The notes under the pieces were generated by a model. It worked only from the letters and a program-made list of their open reading frames with translations, ran no database searches and had not been told where the DNA came from. The position numbers and the translations under genes were made by a program. Positions 1 through 6,561 of a stretch of 12,696 nucleotides of DNA are shown here, piece by piece; position 1 is the first letter of the stretch; every line of letters begins with the position of its first letter. The stretch comes from Bacteroides sp. (GTDB taxonomy: Bacteria; Bacteroidota; Bacteroidia; Bacteroidales; Bacteroidaceae), in contig DXWV01000013.1 of assembly GCA_019416685.1 (NCBI GenBank), positions 5,420 through 18,115 on the forward strand, given 5' to 3'.

Positions 1-1
1 C

Positions 2-1177
2 TATCTGTACAAGAAGAATCCGGAAGGTGCCAACGAGATTATCAATAAGCTGGAATCTAAATATAAACAGCACGTTGATGAACTTTATGCTACCCCGGAA
101 TATAAACAGAAAGCTCTGGAAGTTGTCAAATCTCATTTCGACTACATTCGTTCGTATACGAAGGATCTCTTCACATTGTTTGAAGAGAAAGTAGTGCTGG
201 CACAAGGCGAGCTGATTTCTACTGCCATGGTAAACTTCTATTTGCAGGAGTGTGGCGTGAAGTCTGTACTGCTTCCGGCTTTAGAATTCATGCGTACTGA
301 TAAAAACGCAGAGCCCGATCCTATCTATATCAAGGAGAAATTGCTGGCACAGCTGGAACTCTATCCGGATGCAGAGATTTATATTACACAGGGTTTTATT
401 TGCCGCAATGCTTATGGGGAGATTGATAACCTGCAACGTGGCGGTAGCGACTATACTGCTTCTTTGATTGGTGCAGCTATCAATGCTTCTGAAATACAGA
501 TTTGGACGGATATTGATGGTATGCACAACAATGATCCGCGTATTGTTGACAAGACTTCGCCGGTGCGCCAGTTGCATTTTGAGGAGGCTGCTGAGTTGGC
601 TTACTTTGGTGCCAAGATTCTTCACCCTACCTGTATTCAGCCGGCCAAGTATGCCAATATTCCGGTACGCTTGCTCAACACTATGGCTCCTGATGCTCCG
701 GGTACATTGATCTCTAATGATACGGAGAAAGGAAAGATCAAAGCAGTGGCTGCTAAAGAAAATATTACTGCTATCAAGATCAAATCCAGCCGCATGTTGC
801 TGGCTCACGGATTTTTGCGTAAAGTATTCGAGATTTTTGAAAGCTATCAGACCTCTATTGATATGATCTGTACTTCAGAGGTGGGTGTGTCTGTCACTGT
901 AGATAATACCAAGCATCTGAATGAAATACTTGACGACTTGAAGAAATATGGTACGGTAACGGTTGACAGAGATATGTGTATCATTTGTGTGGTAGGAGAC
1001 CTTGAATGGGAAAATGTAGGTTTTGAAGCCAAAGCACTTGATGCAATGCGCAATATTCCGGTACGTATGATCTCCTTCGGTGGTAGCAATTACAACATCT
1101 CCTTCCTTATCCGTGAGTGCGATAAGAAGACAGCATTACAATCGCTGAGTGACATGTTGTTCAACGGAAAACAATAA
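2..1177 (+). CDS. lysC: Aspartokinase (monofunctional), 5'-truncated by window edge
   Basis: Phosphorylates L-aspartate with ATP, the first step toward lysine/diaminopimelate, threonine and methionine; cytoplasmic. The frame is open from base 2, giving 391 residues; about 50 N-terminal residues, including the start, lie outside if the protein has the family's usual length of about 440. A TTG at 176 is in frame but is internal to the fold, so I do not use it as a start. Kinase-domain motifs are visible: LQRGGSDYTA (about 431-460) and WTDIDGMHNNDPRIV (about 503-547), the latter typical of aspartokinase nucleotide and substrate binding. The C-terminal third has two ACT-like regulatory segments; the stretch with GFLRKVFEIF and TSEVGVSVT resembles the lysine-sensitive E. 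coli LysC (AKIII) arrangement, so lysine feedback is inferred. No homoserine dehydrogenase domain is fused. lysA follows 102 bp later, which supports a lysine/cell-wall role. Confidence 0.95.
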   Translation, partial: YLYKKNPEGANEIINKLESKYKQHVDELYATPEYKQKALEVVKSHFDYIRSYTKDLFTLFEEKVVLAQGELISTAMVNFYLQECGVKSVLLPALEFMRTDKNAEPDPIYIKEKLLAQLELYPDAEIYITQGFICRNAYGEIDNLQRGGSDYTASLIGAAINASEIQIWTDIDGMHNNDPRIVDKTSPVRQLHFEEAAELAYFGAKILHPTCIQPAKYANIPVRLLNTMAPDAPGTLISNDTEKGKIKAVAAKENITAIKIKSSRMLLAHGFLRKVFEIFESYQTSIDMICTSEVGVSVTVDNTKHLNEILDDLKKYGTVTVDRDMCIICVVGDLEWENVGFEAKALDAMRNIPVRMISFGGSNYNISFLIRECDKKTALQSLSDMLFNGKQ

Positions 1178-1200
1178 TCACATATTTACTACAGGGTATG

Positions 1201-1243
1201 GAGGACACAGAGAATTAAAAAAAAATTAAGACTCTGTGTCCTC
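1201..1243. repeat. Perfect 12-bp inverted repeat (REP-like hairpin) between lysC and lysA
   Basis: The arms GAGGACACAGAG (1201-1212) and CTCTGTGTCCTC (1232-1243) are exact reverse complements around a 19-nt A-rich loop. The right arm continues as TGTGGTGG. CTCTGTGTCCTCTGTGG-type words are, from memory, recurrent in intergenic DNA of Bacteroides, so this may be a dispersed palindromic element. There is no T tract after the stem, so it is a poor intrinsic terminator. In the lysC-lysA transcript it could act as an attenuating or mRNA-stabilising hairpin. Confidence 0.7.
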
Positions 1244-1279
1244 TGTGGTGGAGCTAAATTAAAAAACAAAGTATCTTTT

Positions 1280-2440
1280 ATGAAAGGAATATTCCCTATT
1301 GATAAATTTCGTGAGTTGCGCACCCCTTTTTATTACTATGATACAAAAGTGTTGCGCGACACACTGACTGCTATCAATAAAGAAGTAGCCCGTTACGAAC
1401 ATTTCGACGTGCATTATGCTGTGAAAGCAAATGCAAATCCGAAAGTACTCACTATCATCCGTGAGAGTGGCTTGGGTGCCGATTGTGTAAGTGGCGGCGA
1501 AATACGTGCAGCTATAAAAGCTGGTTTCCCTGCACAGAAGATTGTATTTGCCGGTGTGGGTAAAGCCGATTGGGAGATCGAGCTAGGATTGGATTATGAC
1601 ATTTTCTGTTTCAACGTAGAGTCTATCCCCGAACTGGAAGTTATTAACGAACTGGCTGCTGCCAAAGGAAAAGTGGCGAACGTTGCCTTTCGTATCAATC
1701 CTAATGTAGGTGCACATACTCATGCAAATATCACTACCGGACTTGCTGAAAATAAGTTTGGCATCAGTATGGAAGATATGGATAAAGTGATAGATGTGGC
1801 TTTGGAGATGAAGCATATCAGCTTTATCGGTCTGCACTTTCATATTGGTTCGCAGATACTCGATATGGGTGATTTTATTGCTCTTTGTAACCGGGTTAAC
1901 GAACTGCAGAATAAACTTGAGGCCCGCCAGATTTTTGTAAAGCATATTAATGTGGGTGGTGGACTCGGTATTGATTACGATCATCCCAATCGCCAGTCAA
2001 TCCCTGATTTCAAGGCTTATTTCGCGACCTATGCCGGTCAATTGAAGCTGCGTCCGCATCAGACTTTACATTTTGAGCTGGGACGTGCCGTAGTAGGACA
2101 GTGTGGTACGCTTATTTCTAAAGTGCTGTATGTAAAACAGGGTGCCAATAAGAAGTTTGCTATTCTCGATGCTGGAATGACGGACTTAATCCGTCCGGCG
2201 CTTTATCAGGCACATCACAAGATGGAGAATCTTACTTCTGACGAGGCTATGCAGACTTATGATGTGGTAGGTCCTATTTGTGAATCGTCTGACGTTTTTG
2301 GTAAAGCGATTGATTTGAATAAAGTGAAACGTGGTGACTTGATTGCTCTCCGTTCTGCCGGTGCATATGGTGAAATTATGGCTTCATCCTATAATTGCCG
2401 TGAGTTGCCAAAAGGCTATACGTCGGATGAATTGGTCTGA
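1280..2440 (+). CDS. lysA: Diaminopimelate decarboxylase
   Basis: PLP-dependent fold-type III decarboxylase that converts meso-diaminopimelate to L-lysine and CO2, the last step of lysine synthesis; cytoplasmic. The 386-residue length is normal for the family. An alanine-racemase-like TIM barrel comes first: the PLP lysine is K49 in HYAVKANANP, FHIGSQ holds H188, and the phosphate-binding glycine loop GGGLGIDY starts near residue 226. The C-terminal beta domain has ELGRAVVGQCG, the catalytic-cysteine motif CESSD (C334) and AYGEIMASSYN with Y363, all diagnostic of DAP decarboxylase rather than arginine or ornithine decarboxylase. The ATG at 1280 has no obvious ribosome-binding site, as is usual in Bacteroidota. 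It is probably co-transcribed with lysC across the hairpin-bearing gap. Confidence 0.96.
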   Translation: MKGIFPIDKFRELRTPFYYYDTKVLRDTLTAINKEVARYEHFDVHYAVKANANPKVLTIIRESGLGADCVSGGEIRAAIKAGFPAQKIVFAGVGKADWEIELGLDYDIFCFNVESIPELEVINELAAAKGKVANVAFRINPNVGAHTHANITTGLAENKFGISMEDMDKVIDVALEMKHISFIGLHFHIGSQILDMGDFIALCNRVNELQNKLEARQIFVKHINVGGGLGIDYDHPNRQSIPDFKAYFATYAGQLKLRPHQTLHFELGRAVVGQCGTLISKVLYVKQGANKKFAILDAGMTDLIRPALYQAHHKMENLTSDEAMQTYDVVGPICESSDVFGKAIDLNKVKRGDLIALRSAGAYGEIMASSYNCRELPKGYTSDELV

Positions 2441-2445
2441 AAAAT

Positions 2446-2465
2446 TAAATTTGTTTAGAACAAAT
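2446..2465. promoter_or_regulatory. 17-bp palindrome overlapping a -7-like element, upstream of ferritin
   Basis: ATTTGTT-TAG-AACAAAT (2449-2465) is a perfect dyad with 7-bp arms, 8 bp after the lysA stop. A Bacteroides -7-like TAAATTTG (2446-2453) overlaps its left arm, an arrangement expected of an operator. No good -33 TTTG is seen at the right spacing, and the resulting leader to the ferritin ATG would be about 125 nt. Alternatives are a weak transcript-end structure for lysA or chance in AT-rich DNA. Operator function is inferred only. Confidence 0.35.
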
Positions 2466-2584
2466 AAGAAGCGTCAATTGTTTTTATATAAAATGAATTC
2501 TGATTTTACAGGTAGTGATTTACTGATGTTTATATTTCTTGTGAAATCAAAGTAAAGAGTTTAATTCACTAATATATAATTATT

Positions 2585-3064
2585 ATGATGACAGAGAAAT
2601 TACAGAAAGTTTTAAATGAGCAAGTTACAGCAGAAATGTGGTCTGCTAATCTTTATTTATCTATGTCTTTCCACCTTGAAAGAGAGGGTTATACTGGTTT
2701 TGCTTCCTGGTTGAAAAAGCAATCACAGGAAGAGATGGAGCATGCTTATGCTATTGCCGGTTATATCATAAAACGTGGTGGTATAGCAAAAGTAGACAAA
2801 ATTGATGTAGTACCTACCGGATGGGGTACACCATTGGAAGTTTTTGAGCATGTATATGAACATGAATGCCATGTTTCTAAACTGATTGATGGTCTGGTAG
2901 CTATTGCTTCTTCCGAAAAAGACAATGCCACACAGGATTTCCTTTGGGGGTTTGTTCGTGAGCAGGTAGAAGAAGAAGCTACTGCTATGGAGATTGTAGA
3001 TAAACTTAAACGTGCAGGTGATACAGGTGTCTTCTTTATTGATGCTCAGTTGGGTAAACGCTGA
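2585..3064 (+). CDS. ftnA: Bacterial non-haem ferritin
   Basis: Cytoplasmic iron-storage protein that would assemble into a 24-subunit shell, oxidise Fe(II) with O2 or H2O2 and store it as a ferric mineral. The 159 residues form the expected four-helix bundle plus short C-terminal helix. The ferroxidase ligands can be placed by comparison with E. coli FtnA: E17, E50 and H53 (in QEEMEHA), E93, Q126 and E129 (in REQVEEE). No haem-ligand methionine of the bacterioferritin type is evident. The start is ATGATG at 2585/2588; the first ATG aligns the site residues with E. coli numbering, but the second cannot be excluded. The gene stands alone between the 144-bp gap after lysA and a strong terminator. 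In Bacteroides ferritin is known to respond to iron and oxidative stress; a palindrome upstream is a candidate site. Confidence 0.95.
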   Translation: MMTEKLQKVLNEQVTAEMWSANLYLSMSFHLEREGYTGFASWLKKQSQEEMEHAYAIAGYIIKRGGIAKVDKIDVVPTGWGTPLEVFEHVYEHECHVSKLIDGLVAIASSEKDNATQDFLWGFVREQVEEEATAMEIVDKLKRAGDTGVFFIDAQLGKR

Positions 3065-3071
3065 TTGAACT

Positions 3072-3139
3072 ATTCTTCTTATATAAAAAAGGGTCCTGGA
3101 CAATTCGTTCAGGATCCCTTTTTTTTATATGAGAAGAAT
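3072..3139 (+). terminator. Long intrinsic terminator after ferritin
   Basis: It begins 8 bp after the ftnA stop. The core stem pairs AAAAAAGGGTCCTG (3085-3098) with CAGGATCCC plus eight Ts (3110-3126), with a one-base bulge and a short AT-rich loop. Beyond the A/T tracts the arms keep pairing: ATTCTTCTTATAT (3072-3084) with ATATGAGAAGAAT (3127-3139), with a single G-T wobble. The A tract before and T tract after make it potentially bidirectional, although no gene reads in from the right. Confidence 0.9.
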
Positions 3140-3219
3140 GTATATTTTTTATTCAATATTTTCTTTGTGCATAATAGTCTTTTTTTAGAGAAGGCATTAT
3201 CTTTTTTACAAAATTTATT

Positions 3220-3227
3220 TATCTTTG
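3220..3227 (+). promoter_or_regulatory. Bacteroides-type -7 element for the receptor-kinase unit
   Basis: TATCTTTG (3220-3227), followed by CC, is an exact match to the Bacteroides -7 consensus TAnnTTTG. It lies in AT-rich DNA after the ferritin terminator, 57 bp before the receptor ATG. Transcription would start near 3234. A clear -33 TTTG about 19-21 bp upstream is missing, which may mean activator dependence or modest strength. Confidence 0.6.
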
Positions 3228-3284
3228 CCACAATTATCATAAAGAAAATAAAAGTTAGTTTATCTTCTTTATAAAGTGGAAAGC

Positions 3285-6200
3285 ATGAACAAAATAACAC
3301 TTCTAATTTGCTGTTTATTCTGCTATACAGTGAGTTATGCTCAAGTTACTACATCTTCAATGAGTGGTCTTGTATCAGATGAAAATAAAGAACCGTTGCC
3401 AGGTGCTGCTGTTATGGCTGTTCATGAACCTTCGGGTACTCAGTATGGAACTATCACTAATCTTCAGGGGAATTATCAATTGCAGGGGATGCGTATCGGC
3501 GGACCTTACCGAATTGAAATATCTTATGTTGGCTATCGCAGAGCGGTATTTACTGATATCTATTTGAGATTGGCTGAGACCTATTTATGTAACGCTTTGC
3601 TGAGCTCATCGATAGAGCTGGACGAAGTGGTAGTGGTAGGAGTGTCTTCAAAATTTGCCGGAGAGAAAACAGGTGCTTCCACGCATATAACTATTGAGGA
3701 TATTAATCGGTTGCCGACCATTAACCGTAGTCTGAGTGATATTACAAAACTATCGCCTTATGCCAATGGTAATGGTTTCGGAGGACGGGATCAGCGAATG
3801 AATAATTATAGTATTGATGGAGCAAACTTTAATAATAGTATGGGATTGGATGGAGCCGTCTTACCAGGTGGTGGTAATCCGATTTCCATAGATGCACTGG
3901 ATGAAATTCAGGTGAGTATTGCTCCTTACGATGTACGACAGACAAACTTTATCGGAGCAGCTGTTAATGCTGTGACAAAGAGTGGCACGAATCAATTTCG
4001 TGGCTCTGGATATATGTATGTTAAGAACGAGAATCTCCGTGGAAATAAAGTGAATGGGGAAGATCTGGGTGGACGTGCTGAAGAGCGGCGTAATATCTAT
4101 GGTTTTACTTTGGGAGGTCCGGTTGTGAAGAACCGGCTTTTCTTTTTTGTTAATGGAGAGTATGAGAATGAACCGAAGCCAATGCATAAATGGAAACTTT
4201 CTGTTGATGGGACGGAAGATGTTGAGCATTTGATATCGCGTGTTACTGATGCAGATATGCGTCGCTTTTCCAATGATCTGAAAGCAATGTATGGTTATGA
4301 TACAGGTTCATGGACAGACTTTAGCGGAGGAACAAATACGTACCGTGCAATGGCACGTATGGACTGGAATATTTCGGAACGCCATAAACTCATGGTACGT
4401 TATAACTATACTTCTCAGCAGAAAGATAATAATGTAGTGGGTACGGCTTTAAATATAAATGGGGCTCCGGTGAGCCGTTACTCTATGACCTTCCGAAATT
4501 CGACCTGGAAGCAGTCGAATAATGTGAACTCTTTGACAGCTGAGTTGAATAGCCGATTGGGGATGATGATGAATAATAAACTGTTGGTAAGCTATACTTT
4601 TAATGACGGCAACAAACGTGAATGTAACGGGGACTTCCCGACGGTAGATATCATGAAACCTGACGCAGGAGGGACCAGTCGTGCTTTTATGAATGCCGGT
4701 TACGACCAGCATGCTTGGAGAAATGGTATTACAGAAAAAGTATGGGCTGTTACCGATCACTTTTCTATGCAGATAGGAGCACATAATTTAGGTGCGGGAC
4801 TTAGCTTTGAGTCGCAAAATGTATCTAACTGTTACATGCGCTATGGAGCAGGATATTATCGGTATGCCAGCTATGATGACTTTGTCAACCGGATGGCTCC
4901 GATTGCTTTTGCAATGACCTATTCACTGACAGGAGAAGATCATGCATTATCGGCTGTACATTACAATCAGTTTTCGGTATATGCACAGGATGATTACAAT
5001 GTATCTTCCCGTCTGAAACTTGTGTATGGTGTTCGTATGGATATTCCTTTCTATGTAAATAAACGATATGAGAATCCTTCTATTACCGGATACGATTTTA
5101 ACGGAAAGACGCTGAGTACCGACAGCTGGCCTAAAGCCACTCCGCTTATTTCTCCGAGAGTGGGTATTAATTATGATTTGTTAGGTGATAGCCGGCTCAA
5201 ACTGCGTGGAGGTACAGGGCTTTTTACCGGTAGGTTTCCTTTAATATTTCTTTCAAAAATGCAGGAAGGAAGTGGTATGCTGCAAACAACGGTTTCGACA
5301 ACCACTGTGGGAGATCCTTTGCTTGCTGCTCTGGGCGGAGGCATACGAATGCCGCAACAAGTGTTACAGGAAGTAGCTCCTCAATTTCCCGATCGTTTCC
5401 CGACGGACCCTGGAGCTGTAAACAATATTATTACAATCGACCGTAATTTCAAGACGCCTCAGGTCTGGAAAACGTCATTGGCTCTGGATTATCAGTTGCC
5501 ATTACCTTTTAAGGCAGATATGACATTGGAAGGAACTTTCATCAAAGACATCAATGCTATTTTGCAGCAGAATGTTAATGTAATAGCTCTGGATGATCCG
5601 AAGATGTCTACTTTTTCAGGTCCTGACAAACGCTACCGTTATCCGGGAAATAGTGAGAAATATATCCATTCGGAAATAACAGATGCCATGTTGATGACCA
5701 ATACTCATAAGGGATATAGTTACAATCTGAGTGCTACATTGCATATGATGCCGGTAACAGGGTTGAATCTAATGACATCTTATACCTACACTTGCTCGCG
5801 CACACTTTCCAACAATCAGAGTAATCAGATAGATGGGGCCTGGAAACAGGAACCTTCTGTGCAAGGAGCCAACTACCTGACTTTGCATAATGCCTCTTAT
5901 CTGTATTCTCCTCACCGGTTGATAGCAGAAGCATCGTATGCTATACGGTATGCACATAATTACGCAACGTCTGTTTCTCTTTTCTATACCGGACAACGTG
6001 AAGGCTCTTATTCTTATCTGTACGATAATGATATGAATAACGATGGCTATATCTTTGACTTGATGTATATTCCGTCCAGCTCAACGGAGCTGAACTTCCA
6101 AGACCAGAAAGTAGGAGACCGTACCTTCACAGCCGCAGAACAACGGGATGCTTTCTGGGCTTTTGTAAACCAGGATCCTTATCTTAAAAAACATAAAGGA

Positions 6201-6551
6201 GAATATGCCGAAACGAACGGGGCCTTTCTGCCCTGGGTCAATCGTATCGATTTGCGTATTACACAGGACTTCCGGATAAATGCCGGGAAGACAATGAATA
6301 CTTTACAGTTTAGTGTAGACATCATGAATATTGGTAATTTGTTGAATAGTTCTTGGGGAGTGTCAAAGAGTGTCAGAACTAATAAGTTGTTGAACTTTAA
6401 GGGGGTAAATGCTGCAAACGAGCCGGTTTATACTATGGTGACGCAGGCGAATGACGGGATAGTTACATTACCTTCAGAAACGTTTATGCCCAATCGTTCG
6501 TCTGGTAATTGCTGGCAGCTTCAGTTTGGTATACGTTATATCTTTAATTAG
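3285..6551 (+). CDS. TonB-dependent outer-membrane receptor, Oar-like, without SusD partner
   Basis: Predicted outer-membrane active transporter powered by TonB-ExbBD; substrate unknown. From the ATG at 3285 it is 1088 residues. This start gives a clean signal peptide (hydrophobic core ITLLICCLFCY, cleavage after SYA at residue 19); an in-frame GTG at 3276 would add only three residues. The mature N-terminus is a carboxypeptidase-regulatory-like beta domain (about 24-105, with a GVSD-type start seen as GLVSDENKEPLPGA). DEVVVVG at residue 113 begins the plug (to about 240, including SIDGANFNNSMG and AAVNAVTKSGTNQFRGS). The rest is a 22-strand-type barrel ending in GIRYIFN, with one Asn after the usual terminal Phe. 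The plug and early barrel sequence resembles Oar-like receptors more than SusC, and no SusD-like lipoprotein gene follows. A sensor kinase gene begins 10 bp after the stop, so one transcript is likely. Confidence 0.9.
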   Translation: MNKITLLICCLFCYTVSYAQVTTSSMSGLVSDENKEPLPGAAVMAVHEPSGTQYGTITNLQGNYQLQGMRIGGPYRIEISYVGYRRAVFTDIYLRLAETYLCNALLSSSIELDEVVVVGVSSKFAGEKTGASTHITIEDINRLPTINRSLSDITKLSPYANGNGFGGRDQRMNNYSIDGANFNNSMGLDGAVLPGGGNPISIDALDEIQVSIAPYDVRQTNFIGAAVNAVTKSGTNQFRGSGYMYVKNENLRGNKVNGEDLGGRAEERRNIYGFTLGGPVVKNRLFFFVNGEYENEPKPMHKWKLSVDGTEDVEHLISRVTDADMRRFSNDLKAMYGYDTGSWTDFSGGTNTYRAMARMDWNISERHKLMVRYNYTSQQKDNNVVGTALNINGAPVSRYSMTFRNSTWKQSNNVNSLTAELNSRLGMMMNNKLLVSYTFNDGNKRECNGDFPTVDIMKPDAGGTSRAFMNAGYDQHAWRNGITEKVWAVTDHFSMQIGAHNLGAGLSFESQNVSNCYMRYGAGYYRYASYDDFVNRMAPIAFAMTYSLTGEDHALSAVHYNQFSVYAQDDYNVSSRLKLVYGVRMDIPFYVNKRYENPSITGYDFNGKTLSTDSWPKATPLISPRVGINYDLLGDSRLKLRGGTGLFTGRFPLIFLSKMQEGSGMLQTTVSTTTVGDPLLAALGGGIRMPQQVLQEVAPQFPDRFPTDPGAVNNIITIDRNFKTPQVWKTSLALDYQLPLPFKADMTLEGTFIKDINAILQQNVNVIALDDPKMSTFSGPDKRYRYPGNSEKYIHSEITDAMLMTNTHKGYSYNLSATLHMMPVTGLNLMTSYTYTCSRTLSNNQSNQIDGAWKQEPSVQGANYLTLHNASYLYSPHRLIAEASYAIRYAHNYATSVSLFYTGQREGSYSYLYDNDMNNDGYIFDLMYIPSSSTELNFQDQKVGDRTFTAAEQRDAFWAFVNQDPYLKKHKGEYAETNGAFLPWVNRIDLRITQDFRINAGKTMNTLQFSVDIMNIGNLLNSSWGVSKSVRTNKLLNFKGVNAANEPVYTMVTQANDGIVTLPSETFMPNRSSGNCWQLQFGIRYIFN

Positions 6552-6561
6552 TAAAAAACAC

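Noticed and set aside
281..808. 175-codon open frame on the - strand opposite lysC
   Set aside because: It lies wholly inside the clearly coding aspartokinase and its product resembles no family; it is a codon-bias shadow.
2343..2555. 70-codon + strand frame overlapping the lysA 3' end and the gap before ferritin
   Set aside because: It begins inside lysA in another frame, has no leader or family resemblance, and its latter half is AT-rich intergenic DNA.
3160..3167. Second -7-like box TTTCTTTG before the receptor
   Set aside because: It lacks the TA, has no -33 partner, and a better TATCTTTG lies 60 bp closer to the gene.
3276..3284. GTG start for the TonB receptor
   Set aside because: It adds only Met-Glu-Ser before the ATG, including an acidic residue that weakens the signal-peptide n-region; ATG at 3285 is preferred.
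3065..3300. Small open frames on both strands across the ferritin-receptor gap
   Set aside because: They run through the terminator hairpin and poly-A/T tracts and encode low-complexity Phe/Lys-rich peptides.
6526..6561. TTG start for the kinase overlapping the receptor
   Set aside because: It would translate the receptor's last codons in another frame and place 12 extra residues before a typical MYKKILK leader; ATG at 6562 is preferred.
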